A DNA stretch of 64,000 nt, taken from Dolomitihabitans soli. Its GTDB lineage: Bacteria; Actinomycetota; Actinomycetes; Streptosporangiales; Streptosporangiaceae. Under the pieces are notes generated by a model. That model was not told the DNA's origin and did not search any database. It worked only from the letters and a program-made list of their open reading frames with translations. Location of the stretch: contig NZ_JAKNTW010000010.1 of assembly GCF_022213955.1 (NCBI RefSeq), positions 124,001 to 188,000 on the forward strand, read 5' to 3'. A program made the position numbers and the translations under genes. Shown here piece after piece: positions 7,806 through 15,560 of the stretch (the stretch's first letter is position 1; the number at the start of each line of letters is the position of its first letter).

Positions 7806-8216
7806 ATGAGTACTTCATCGACCATCACCGACGACACGACGGCCATCCGCGAGGTGCCGCAGCGCATCATCGCCGCGTGGGCCAAGAACGACGGCGATGC
7901 CTTCGCCAAGGCCTTCACGGAGGACGCCATCATGATCCTCCCAGACGGGGTCTTCGCCACCAGCCGCGAGGGCATCCGCGCGTTCATGGGCATGGCCTAC
8001 TCCGGCCCGCTCAAGGGGACCAGGGTCGCGGGCAAGCCCGTCTCCGCGAAGTTCCTCGGCGCGGAGGCCGCCGTGCTGGTCACCCAGGGCGGTGTCCTGA
8101 CCGGCGACGAGACCGAGGTCTCGCCCGAGCGTGCCGTACGGGCCACCTGGGTGCTGGCGAAGCAGGACGGGGAGTGGCTGATCACTTCTTACCAGAACAC
8201 TCCGGTCGGCTCCTGA
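7806..8216 (+). CDS. SgcJ/EcaC-family NTF2-like protein
   Basis: This 136-residue protein has the SgcJ/EcaC pattern: VPQRIIAAWAKNDGDAFAKAFTEDAIMILPDG, then a central GTRVAGKPVSAKFL strand and the C-terminal TWVLAKQDGEWLITSYQNTPV. Family members are NTF2-fold proteins of poorly defined activity; the type member comes from the C-1027 enediyne cluster. No enediyne PKS is visible in this window. The start at 7806 has GAAGGAA upstream. A strong palindromic terminator follows at 8240-8267. It is likely a cluster gene because it carries the motif at 7685. Confidence 0.85.
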   Translation: MSTSSTITDDTTAIREVPQRIIAAWAKNDGDAFAKAFTEDAIMILPDGVFATSREGIRAFMGMAYSGPLKGTRVAGKPVSAKFLGAEAAVLVTQGGVLTGDETEVSPERAVRATWVLAKQDGEWLITSYQNTPVGS

Positions 8217-8239
8217 CCCATGCCCGCTCGCACTCCCGG

Positions 8240-8267
8240 CAACCGATCGGCGATCGCCGATCGGTTG
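8240..8267 (+). terminator. Palindromic hairpin terminator with T-rich tail
   Basis: A 28-nt palindrome (arms CAACCGATCGGCG and complement) followed by TTTCGTTTT, directly after the SgcJ-like gene. This is one of the few T-tailed terminators here. Confidence 0.85.
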
Positions 8268-8308
8268 TTTCGTTTTCGCACCGTCACGGGTCGTTAAAGC
8301 GCCGATGA

Positions 8309-8325
8309 CGCAATTCAGGAGGTGA
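8309..8325 (+). promoter_or_regulatory. Cluster motif site 4 (upstream of Eis-like gene)
   Basis: CGCAATTCAGGAGGTGA, 88 bp before the start at 8414. The right end deviates from consensus. Confidence 0.6.
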
Positions 8326-8413
8326 ATCGGCGCGCCGTACGGGTGACGATTACGAGAGCACCCGCCTTTACCAACAATCGGTCAAGTCATGTGGCAAGTC
8401 CGGAGGGCACGGA

Positions 8414-9664
8414 ATGAAGAGCAACGACCTTGGGAAAGCCGCGGTCGACGACGTCACCATCGAGGTTCCGACCGTCGACGACTGGGACGACATCTATGCG
8501 ACGTTCTCCGCTGGAATCAACATCGACGGCGACCCGCAGAGCCTGGAGGCCGAGCGCGAACTCTTCGAACCGGAGCGCTCGCTGATCGTCCGGCGCGGGG
8601 ACCAGGTCGTCGGCACGCTGGGGGGCAACACCCGGCAGATCGCCGTTCCCGGCGGGGTGATCTCGGCGGCGCACGGCTGCCGCGGCGCCGTGTCCGCCAC
8701 CGTGCGGCGCCAGGGCATCCTCACCCGGCTGATGCGCCGGCACTTCGAGGACGCCAGGGCCCACGGTGAGCCCATCGCCCTGTGCTGGGCCAGCGAGGGA
8801 CGCATCTACCACCGCTTCGGCTACGGCGTGTCGGTCCGCAGGATCGGGCTCAACGTGAACTCGCGTGAGGCCACCGTGCCGCAGGCCCCCCGCTCCGGCA
8901 GGATCGTCGAGGGCACCGCCGCCGAGCTGCGCGAGTCGCTCGTCAAGCTGTACGACCAGGTCTACGCCGACCAGCCCGGCTGGTCCGAGCGCACCGCCGC
9001 CCACTGGGACTACCGCCTCGCCGACCTCATGGGGCAGCGGGCCGGCGCCTCGGCGCTGCGGATCATCATCCACGAGGGCGAGGGCGGCGTCGACGGCTAC
9101 GCCCTGTGGCGCGTCCGCGGCAACTGGGCCGCCACCGGTCCGGCCGGCGAGGTCGTCGTGGTCGAGCAGGTGTCCACCACCCCCGAGGCCTACCAGGCGC
9201 TGTGGGGCTTCCTGCTCTCCGTGGAGCTCACCCGCTCCGCCTCGACGTGGGCGTCCTCGGTCGACGAGCCGCTGTTCTACTGGGTCGGCGAGCCGCGCCA
9301 GCTGTCCGCGCACCTGTGCGACGCGCTCTGGGTCCGGGTCGTCGACGTGCCCAAGGCGCTCGCGGCACGCCGCTACGCCACCCCGCTCGACGTCGTGATC
9401 GAGGTCACCGACGACTTCCTGCCGGTGAACTCGGGCAAGTGGCGCCTGACCGGCTCGGCCGAGTCGGCCTCCTGCTCGGCCACCACCGACGACGCCGACC
9501 TGGCCTTCGACATCCGGGCCCTCGGCGCGGTCTACATGGGCGGCACGTCCCTGTCGGCGCTGGCCGGCGCCGGGCTGGTCCGGGAGCTGCGGCCCGGCGC
9601 GCTGGCCGCGGCGGCCCCCGCCTTCGGCTGGCACAAGACCCCGTCCGCCTTCGAGATCTTCTGA
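8414..9664 (+). CDS. Eis-like GNAT N-acetyltransferase
   Basis: This 416-residue protein has the Eis architecture: an N-terminal GNAT domain with the acetyl-CoA loop VSATVRRQGILTRLMRRHF (residues about 95-115), a second GNAT-like domain in the middle (RIIIHEGEGGVDGYALWR), and an SCP2-like C-terminal domain ending in the conserved FEIF carboxylate. Eis enzymes acetylate lysine residues and multiple amines of aminoglycosides and related compounds. In this context it may acetylate an amine of the product, in biosynthesis or self-protection. It starts at 8414 behind CGGAGGG. Confidence 0.88.
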   Translation: MKSNDLGKAAVDDVTIEVPTVDDWDDIYATFSAGINIDGDPQSLEAERELFEPERSLIVRRGDQVVGTLGGNTRQIAVPGGVISAAHGCRGAVSATVRRQGILTRLMRRHFEDARAHGEPIALCWASEGRIYHRFGYGVSVRRIGLNVNSREATVPQAPRSGRIVEGTAAELRESLVKLYDQVYADQPGWSERTAAHWDYRLADLMGQRAGASALRIIIHEGEGGVDGYALWRVRGNWAATGPAGEVVVVEQVSTTPEAYQALWGFLLSVELTRSASTWASSVDEPLFYWVGEPRQLSAHLCDALWVRVVDVPKALAARRYATPLDVVIEVTDDFLPVNSGKWRLTGSAESASCSATTDDADLAFDIRALGAVYMGGTSLSALAGAGLVRELRPGALAAAAPAFGWHKTPSAFEIF

Positions 9665-9675
9665 CCGACGTCACG

Positions 9676-9714
9676 GAGACGCCCGCCACCCGGTACGCCG
9701 GGGGCGGGCGTCTC
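9676..9714 (+). terminator. Hairpin terminator of Eis-like gene
   Basis: 12-bp perfect stem GAGACGCCCGCC / GGCGGGCGTCTC just after the stop. Confidence 0.75.
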
Positions 9715-9840
9715 TCGTTGGGAGGGCCCTCCGGTCGCGGCGAACGGCACGAAGTCCGGCCAAAGGGACAGCATGGGCGTCGGGCCCCGCGCGACGTGCC
9801 ATTCTGGGCGATTCATGGCCCACTCCGGTACGAGGGAACG

Positions 9841-9966
9841 CCCGATTCAGTCCCGTACACGCCCGGTTCAGGCTCCCCGCACTCGCCCGATTCAGTCCTG
9901 TACGCGCCCAGTTCAGGCTCCCGTACGCGCCCGGTTCAGGCTCCCGTACGCGCCCGGTTCAGGCCG
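9841..9966. repeat. Tandem repeat array, about 6 x 21-24 bp
   Basis: Units share CCCGGTTCAGGCTC followed by CCGTACGCG, with variants CCCGATTCAG and CCCAGTTCAG. The last copies are nearly identical. The array lies between convergent genes and does not encode a sensible protein. Confidence 0.85.
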
Positions 9967-10055
9967 GCCGCACGGAAGCGGACGACTCGCTCACAAAGGA
10001 CGTCCACGGCGGTTCCTGAATACCCCTGGCGAATGGGGGCGGCCCAGCCCATGCG

Positions 10056-10109
10056 AAAGACTCCTTCCCCCGCTCGGACCAGTGGTCCAGGCGGAAGAAG
10101 GAGCCCTTT
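10056..10109 (-). terminator. Imperfect long hairpin at end of condensation gene
   Basis: Arms around AAAGACTCCTTC and GAAGGAGCCCTTT with an inner GGACC/GGTCC pair form an interrupted hairpin 25 bp from the stop at 10134. Confidence 0.5.
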
Positions 10110-10133
10110 GGCTCGCTCGCGAAACCGGAGAAA

Positions 10134-11513
10134 CTACACGATCTCCAGCGGCGCATCGGGATCGGTGATCACAAGGCGCAGCGTCCGGCTGAAGCCCGCC
10201 ACCATGTCACTGATCGTTTCCTCGTCGAAGAGATTGCTGTTGAAGGCCATCGACCCGACGAGTTCCCCGGTGTTGTCGATCTCCAGGTGCCACATCGCGC
10301 CGTCGGGGACGTCCCCGCCCACCGGCTGGGAGAGCAGGCTTCTGCGGATCACCGAGTAGTTCAGGTCCCCCGCCGTCTCGGGCTCGCCCGCGAGCGGGGA
10401 ACGGAAGACCTGGAACACGACCAGCGCGATGTCGTCCTCCATGGCGGGCAGCATCAGCTCCGGCGCCTCCCCCAGCACCTGGGCGAACGGCAGGTCGTGA
10501 GCGTACGCCGAGACGCAGGTGCCCCGGGTCCGGGTGACGACGTCGCGGAATGTGCCGCACTCCGCCGCGTCGATCCGCAGCGGCATGAAGTTGAAGAACG
10601 ACCCGACCGTGTCGTGGAACCTGGCGTCGCCCCGGCCGGAGGAGAACGTCGGGATGACGATGTCGGTCGTCTTCGCCCGCTGCCCGAGATACACCGCGTA
10701 CGCGGCGAGCAGCACCATGAACGGCGAGGAGCGCGTCTCCTTGCCGATCCGCTGGACCGCCAGGGTCAGGTCGGCGGGCAGGCGGAACCGCTGCCAGGCC
10801 GTGGCCTTGGGCAGTCCCTCCGATCGCGGGTGGTCGGTCTTGATCCCCAGCACCCGCGCGCCGGCCAGGGTGTTCCGCCAGTACTCCTGCGACCGGGCGG
10901 TGACCGGCGAGGTCAGGGCCGTCTGCTCCCATTCCACGTACTGCCGGTACTGACGCGCCTTGGGCGGCGCGGGCACGTCGTGGCCGGCGCGCACCGCGTA
11001 GGCGTGCGCCAGGTCACGCATGATCAGCCTCATCGACCACTCGTCGGCGCCGATGTGGTGGGCGATCAGCACGAGCACCGCGTCGCGCTCGTCGAATCGG
11101 CCCACCACCGCACGCACCAGCGGCAGTTCGCTCAGCGGGAACGGCTCGGCCTCGACCTCGTTGAGCAGTTCCTCCGCGCTCCGGTCACGGTCGTCCCCGG
11201 GGACCGCAGACAGGTCGCGGACGGTCAGCAGGGCCGGGGACGGCGGGACCACCCGCTGGTGGCCGCCGCCGCCGTCCTCACGGACGATCTCGGTGCGCAG
11301 GGCCTCGTGGCGGACCACCACGTCGTCCAGCGCCTCCTGAAGCAGGGCGGCGTCGAGGGGGCCGGACAGCCGCCAGCCGCAGACGATGGTGTAGCGGGGA
11401 CCGAACGGCCCTTCCTCATCACCCTTGTCGAACCCGCGCAGGAACGCCAAGTTCCACGAGAGCGGAACGCGATCGAGATCGCTGCGCAGGCTCGGCACTT
11501 CGGAAACGCTCAT
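10134..11513 (-). CDS. Free-standing NRPS condensation enzyme, SgcC5-like
   Basis: This 459-residue single condensation domain starts at ATG 11513 behind GGAGTC; an in-frame extension upstream lacks a ribosome site. The N-terminus (PLSWNLAFLRGFDKGDEEGPFGPRYTIVCGWRL) and body, as I recall them, closely resemble SgcC5 of C-1027. SgcC5 joins the carrier-bound beta-tyrosine derivative to an alcohol or amine of the partner molecule. The active-site motif is HHIGADE: the catalytic second histidine and the aspartate remain but the usual final glycine is glutamate. It is 82 bp downstream of an FAD monooxygenase gene and probably cotranscribed with it. Free C enzymes of this type can make esters or amides. 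Confidence 0.85.
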   Translation of the reverse strand: MSVSEVPSLRSDLDRVPLSWNLAFLRGFDKGDEEGPFGPRYTIVCGWRLSGPLDAALLQEALDDVVVRHEALRTEIVREDGGGGHQRVVPPSPALLTVRDLSAVPGDDRDRSAEELLNEVEAEPFPLSELPLVRAVVGRFDERDAVLVLIAHHIGADEWSMRLIMRDLAHAYAVRAGHDVPAPPKARQYRQYVEWEQTALTSPVTARSQEYWRNTLAGARVLGIKTDHPRSEGLPKATAWQRFRLPADLTLAVQRIGKETRSSPFMVLLAAYAVYLGQRAKTTDIVIPTFSSGRGDARFHDTVGSFFNFMPLRIDAAECGTFRDVVTRTRGTCVSAYAHDLPFAQVLGEAPELMLPAMEDDIALVVFQVFRSPLAGEPETAGDLNYSVIRRSLLSQPVGGDVPDGAMWHLEIDNTGELVGSMAFNSNLFDEETISDMVAGFSRTLRLVITDPDAPLEIV

Positions 11514-11595
11514 GACTCCTGACTCCTCAACCCAGTTCGATGCGATTGGACGGGCCTGCCCGCCGTACGGACCCGCGGTGTGACTCGGGAGCGGG

Positions 11596-13017
11596 TCACG
11601 AGACGGGCGTCTTGTCCTTTCCGACCGGCGCGGACTGGCGGCGACGCGACTGTGCCTCCGCCGCCTTGTTCCACGGCATCGCGTTCCACAGGATGCGCGC
11701 GAGCATCGGCGGCCGCATGAGCGCCTCGGGGCCGTCGATGAGGCCGGCGCCGCGCATGTAGGCGGCGGCGACCGTGCCGTCACGGGTGGCCGCGATCTGC
11801 ACCAGGCGAAGGAACGCCTGGGCCATCTTGACCTGAGGCGTACGGTCGCCCTCGACGCCCGGGAAGCTGAGGTCGACGGTGTGGGTCATCTCCCACGGCG
11901 GGTCGATCACCTTGCCGGCCAGGTCGGCGAAGTACTGGAACGGGTCGGGAACCGCGCCCGTGTGCAGGTGGTCGCGGATGGTGAGCGCGCCGAGCGCCGC
12001 GACGGTCATCCCCTGCGCGTAGACGGGGTTGAAGCAGCACACCGCGTCCCCGGTCACCAGCAGGCCGTCGGGGAACCGGGTCATCTTCTCGTAGCGGCGG
12101 CGCAGGGTCGTCGGGAAGCGGAAGGCCACCGGCTCGTCCAGCGGTTCGGCGTGCTGGAGCGCGTCATAGATGTCCGGAACCGCCAGGCTCTTGACCCACT
12201 CGTACAGGCCCTCCTGGTCGGTGGGCGGGTGGTCGCCGAGGATGCCGTAGGTGGTCAGCTCGACCCGGCCGCCGTCGGTCTTGGTGAAGATCGCGCCACG
12301 TGGCAGGTCGGGCGACGCGACGGGGTTGATCGACAGGTCGCCGTCATAGGGATCGGCGGTCAGCTTGTAGTGCTGGGTGACGTACCCCAGGCCGATCTTC
12401 GTCCGCGTCTCCTCGACCCGGGGGTAGCCCAGGGCCTCCAGCCAGATGGGGGTACGCGAGCCCCGGCCGGTGGCGTCGACCACCAGGTCGGCGTTGATGA
12501 CCTGCTCGGCGCCGACGGCGCCGCCGTCCTCGTCCCCGAGCGGCTGCACCCGCACGCCGGTGACCCGGCTGTTGTCCACTGTCGTCTCCAGGCCGAGGAT
12601 GTCGTGCCGCTCGGCGAAGGTGACGTTCGGCAGCGCGCTCGTGCGCTCCCGGATGTGGAATTCCAGCTTCGGCCTGCTGGCGGCCACGCAGACGAGTCCC
12701 GCGTGCTTCTGCTTGATCGGCTTTCCGTTGAAATACCAGCGCACATTGCCGGCGAGATCTCCGGTCGGCACACCGTCGGCGAACAACTCCTCGGTGATTC
12801 CGGGATACATCTCCTCCATGGCCAGCTGGCCCCGGGCCAGTAGACCATTGATATGGCGGCTCTGCGGGCACCCTCGCCGCGGACCCTCTACTCCGGTGAT
12901 CACATCGCGGTCTACGACGAGTACCTCGTCATACACGTCGGCGAGCACCCTGGCTGCGAACAGTCCAGCGAGGCTCCCACCGAGAACCACCGCACAGGTT
13001 TTTGCCCCATCACCCAT
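11596..13017 (-). CDS. FAD-dependent monooxygenase (class A-like)
   Basis: This 473-residue flavoprotein has the Rossmann motif GGSLAGLFAARVL (residues 13-25), a DATGRGSRTPIWL segment and the FAD-ribityl motif LLVTGDAVCCFNPVYAQGMTVAALGA near residue 310. It lacks the WxWxIP motif of flavin-dependent halogenases, so hydroxylation or epoxidation is more likely. ATG 13017 is preceded by GGAGG. It is the first gene of a two-gene unit with the condensation enzyme and carries a cluster motif 59 bp upstream. The substrate is not evident. Confidence 0.85.
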   Translation of the reverse strand: MGDGAKTCAVVLGGSLAGLFAARVLADVYDEVLVVDRDVITGVEGPRRGCPQSRHINGLLARGQLAMEEMYPGITEELFADGVPTGDLAGNVRWYFNGKPIKQKHAGLVCVAASRPKLEFHIRERTSALPNVTFAERHDILGLETTVDNSRVTGVRVQPLGDEDGGAVGAEQVINADLVVDATGRGSRTPIWLEALGYPRVEETRTKIGLGYVTQHYKLTADPYDGDLSINPVASPDLPRGAIFTKTDGGRVELTTYGILGDHPPTDQEGLYEWVKSLAVPDIYDALQHAEPLDEPVAFRFPTTLRRRYEKMTRFPDGLLVTGDAVCCFNPVYAQGMTVAALGALTIRDHLHTGAVPDPFQYFADLAGKVIDPPWEMTHTVDLSFPGVEGDRTPQVKMAQAFLRLVQIAATRDGTVAAAYMRGAGLIDGPEALMRPPMLARILWNAMPWNKAAEAQSRRRQSAPVGKDKTPVS

Positions 13018-13076
13018 TGGACGCCTCCGGCTTGCTATTTCCGTCGATTACAGCGTCACACCGGGAATTAATAGGA

Positions 13077-13093
13077 GCATCTTCTGGAATGCT
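13077..13093 (-). promoter_or_regulatory. Cluster motif site 5 (upstream of FAD monooxygenase)
   Basis: In transcription direction AGCATTCCAGAAGATGC, 59 bp before the start at 13017, followed closely by TATTAAT, a possible -10 element. Site 6, for the divergent SDR gene, begins exactly 46 bp away. Confidence 0.78.
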
Positions 13094-13122
13094 GCCTGCC
13101 GTACAGATCGCAATTAGAACAC

Positions 13123-13139
13123 CGCAATCCGGAGGATGG
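13123..13139 (+). promoter_or_regulatory. Cluster motif site 6 (upstream of SDR)
   Basis: CGCAATCCGGAGGATGG, 31 bp before the ATG at 13171. Confidence 0.7.
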
Positions 13140-13170
13140 CGGGAATACGCGCGCGGGAGATCCTGACCCC

Positions 13171-13923
13171 ATGACGGAGTTTGCGAACAAGACAGTTCTC
13201 ATCACTGGTGGCGGCAGCGGTATGGGGCTGGCCACAGCGCAGCAGCTCGTGGGCGCCGGGGCACGGGTCGTGCTCGCCGGGCGCAACGAGGACCGCCTGG
13301 AGAAGGCGGTCAAGGAGCTCGACGCGGGCGACCGGGTCCTCGCCGTGCCCACGGACGTGTCCAGCGTCGACGCGCTCGACGCGCTGGCCTCGCGGATCGA
13401 GCAGAGCTACGGCCGGCTCGACGGCGTGTTCGCCAACGCCGGGACCGCCGACTTCGGCCTCAGTGAGGGCGTCACGGAAGACGCCTTCGACAACGTCGTC
13501 GGCGTCAACTTCAAGGGCGTGTTCTTCACCATCCAGAAGACCGTCCCGCTGCTCTCGGAAGGCGGCTCGGTGGTGATCAACGGCTCCTGGCTGGCGCACC
13601 GGGGCCTGGCCTTCACCTCGGTGTACGCGGCGTCCAAGGCCGCGGTCATCAACCTCGTCCGCACGCTCGCCCCCGACCTGGCCGTCAAGGGCATCCGGGT
13701 CAACACCATCAGCCCCGGATACATCGTGACGGACATGTTCGAGGCCATCTCCAACACCCCGGAGGCCCAGGAGGCCTGCCGCGCCCAGGTGGCGCTCGGC
13801 CGGCTGGGCACCGCTCAGGACATCGCCGACACGGCGCTGTTCCTCCTGTCGCCCCGGTCCGCCTACATCACCGGCCAGGAGATCAGGGTCGACGGCGGTC
13901 TCACCACCTCCGTGCCGCTCTGA
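13171..13923 (+). CDS. Short-chain dehydrogenase/reductase
   Basis: This 250-residue classical SDR has the nucleotide-binding TGGGSGMG near residue 12, NAG at about residue 90, and the catalytic YAASK near residue 151. The C-terminal VDGGLTTSVPL is typical of FabG-like oxidoreductases. It interconverts an alcohol and a ketone with NAD(P)H. The start at 13171 has GGGAGA upstream, and a strong hairpin follows. It shares the bidirectional promoter with the FAD monooxygenase. Confidence 0.92.
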   Translation: MTEFANKTVLITGGGSGMGLATAQQLVGAGARVVLAGRNEDRLEKAVKELDAGDRVLAVPTDVSSVDALDALASRIEQSYGRLDGVFANAGTADFGLSEGVTEDAFDNVVGVNFKGVFFTIQKTVPLLSEGGSVVINGSWLAHRGLAFTSVYAASKAAVINLVRTLAPDLAVKGIRVNTISPGYIVTDMFEAISNTPEAQEACRAQVALGRLGTAQDIADTALFLLSPRSAYITGQEIRVDGGLTTSVPL

Positions 13924-13943
13924 CCCGTCCCCGCCACCCCCCA

Positions 13944-13972
13944 CGGCGAGCCCGCTGCACGCGGGCTCGCCG
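13944..13972 (+). terminator. Hairpin terminator of SDR gene
   Basis: 12-bp stem CGGCGAGCCCGC / GCGGGCTCGCCG with a 5-nt loop. Confidence 0.8.
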
Positions 13973-14020
13973 TCGAACCATGTCGGCACTTCGCCACCGG
14001 CCGCCGAGAAGACCATCCCG

Positions 14021-14097
14021 GACGCCGGGGAACATGCGGGACGCCGGGGAACATGCGGAACGCCGAGGAAACATGCGGGACACCGGGGAGCATGCGG
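14021..14097. repeat. Tandem repeat array, 4 x 19-20 bp
   Basis: Four units of GACGCCGGGGAACATGCGG (two identical, two variant) lie between the convergent SDR and BBE-oxidase genes. Confidence 0.85.
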
Positions 14098-14128
14098 CCA
14101 GGCCGTACTGGGTGCCAGTACGGCCTGG
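14098..14128 (-). terminator. Hairpin terminator of BBE-like oxidase gene
   Basis: 14-bp perfect stem CCAGGCCGTACTGG / CCAGTACGGCCTGG with a 3-nt loop, 25 bp from the stop at 14154. Confidence 0.8.
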
Positions 14129-14153
14129 GCGATCCGGTGTACGGCCTGGGCGG

Positions 14154-15557
14154 TCAGGACAAGGCGGTGGCGGACGGCATGATGTCGCCCCGGAACCTGC
14201 CCCGCGGGTCCACCCGCTCGCGGACGCGGTCCACGGCGGCCACCCCGTCGGCGGTGAGATGCCGCTGCGGCTGGGCGAAGGTCTCCACGAACGTGGGGGC
14301 CGTCCAGCCGGTGTCCCAGCGGGCGAGCGCCGCCCGGACGACGCCGATGTGCCGCGCGATCTCCTCGGGGGTGCCCGTCAGGCCCGGCACGCCGGCTCCC
14401 GAGTAGACGAAGCGGGCGTCGAGGTTGTCCAGCACGCCGCCCTGGGGGTGGGATCGCGCGTACGCGCCGCCGAGCTGACGCAGCCCGGCCACGATCAGCG
14501 GCGATCCGGATCCCTCGCCGACCACGCGGAGCAGCTCGTCGACGGCGTCGTCGTCCAGCTCGCCGAGCAGCAGGTGGTCGCCGTGCACGGCGACCGGGTC
14601 GGAGGGGTCCATGTGCGTGTCGAGCAGGTGGATCGGCGCGGTCGGCTGCCAGGTGTAGAGCACCGGTTCGGCGATCGCGCGCAGCGGGCCGAGCAGGTCC
14701 TCGGCGTGGCGCTGGGCGGCGGGCAGGTCGTCGGCGGTCTCGGCGAGCACCGCGCCGTCCACGCACAGGACGGGCCCGGCGGAGAGGGCGGGCGGCACGT
14801 CCGGCAGCGCGGGCAGGTTCATCACCCGTACCGAGGTCGACGCCTCCTCGGGGGCGTTCACGGTCCAGTCCCGCCAGACGCGCAACAGCCGGGGAGCGTG
14901 GACGGCGGGCCAGCAGGCCGTACCGGTGACCACGTGGGCCGCGGGGAAGAGGCCGATCTCGACGGCGGTCACGATGCCGAACCCGCCGCCCCCGCCGCGC
15001 AGCGCCCGGAAGAGCTCCGGGTCGGCGGACGCGTCCACCCTGCGCAGTTCTCCGTCGGCGGTGACCAGTTCGATCGCCGTCACGGTGTTCGAGGCCAGCC
15101 CTGTTCTGCGGCCGTAGAAGCTCAGTCCGCCGCCGAGCAGATAGCCGACGACGCCGACGGTCGGCGACGAGCCGTGGGCGACGGCCAGGCCGTGCTCGGC
15201 GGCCGCCTCGGCGACGGCGCCCCAGCGGGTACCGGCCGGGATGCGGGCGATCCGGCGTAGCGGGTCGATCTCCACCTCGCCGGACAGCTCCGTCCGGACC
15301 AGCAGCGCGTCGTCCATCGGCCGGGCGGCGGTGGAGGCGTGCCCGGTGGTGTGGACGCGCAGCGCGAGCCCTTCACGGTCGGCGAACCGGATCGCGCCGC
15401 GGATGTCGTCGACCGTCCGCGCGGTGACCGCGGCGACCGGTGTGTGCTGGACGGCCAGGTTGAACACGCTGGTCGCCGCCTCGTAGCCCGGATCTCCCTG
15501 GCGGGCGATGGCGTTCTCCGCGCCGGCGGGCGAATCGCCCTCTTCGAGGAGAGTCAT
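14154..15557 (-). CDS. FAD-linked oxidase (berberine-bridge-enzyme-like)
   Basis: This 467-residue protein has the PCMH-type FAD domain (residues about 40-210), with RVHTTGHAST carrying the expected 8-alpha-histidyl histidine and GVVGYLLGGGLSFYGR, where bicovalent members would have cysteine. A C-terminal BBE motif includes GRFRGDIMPSATAL. The family performs two-electron oxidations, often oxidative ring closure or desaturation of natural products. It starts 3 bp after the stop of the methyltransferase gene, so the two are translationally coupled. A second family member is cut by the left edge of the window. Confidence 0.9.
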   Translation of the reverse strand: MTLLEEGDSPAGAENAIARQGDPGYEAATSVFNLAVQHTPVAAVTARTVDDIRGAIRFADREGLALRVHTTGHASTAARPMDDALLVRTELSGEVEIDPLRRIARIPAGTRWGAVAEAAAEHGLAVAHGSSPTVGVVGYLLGGGLSFYGRRTGLASNTVTAIELVTADGELRRVDASADPELFRALRGGGGGFGIVTAVEIGLFPAAHVVTGTACWPAVHAPRLLRVWRDWTVNAPEEASTSVRVMNLPALPDVPPALSAGPVLCVDGAVLAETADDLPAAQRHAEDLLGPLRAIAEPVLYTWQPTAPIHLLDTHMDPSDPVAVHGDHLLLGELDDDAVDELLRVVGEGSGSPLIVAGLRQLGGAYARSHPQGGVLDNLDARFVYSGAGVPGLTGTPEEIARHIGVVRAALARWDTGWTAPTFVETFAQPQRHLTADGVAAVDRVRERVDPRGRFRGDIMPSATALS

Positions 15558-15560
15558 GCG

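Larger units (their letters stand above)
9665..10133. other. Convergent intergenic region with terminator and tandem repeats
   Basis: No gene is visible in these 469 bp. They hold, in order, the Eis gene terminator (9676-9714), an undistinguished stretch, six tandem copies of a 21-24 bp unit (9841-9966), and an imperfect hairpin (10056-10109) at the end of the condensation gene. Confidence 0.7.

Noticed and set aside
11596-13017. Flavin-dependent halogenase
   Set aside because: The FAD motif and length fit loosely, and C-1027-type pathways include a halogenase (SgcC3), but the WxWxIP halogenase motif is absent. Monooxygenase is the safer call.
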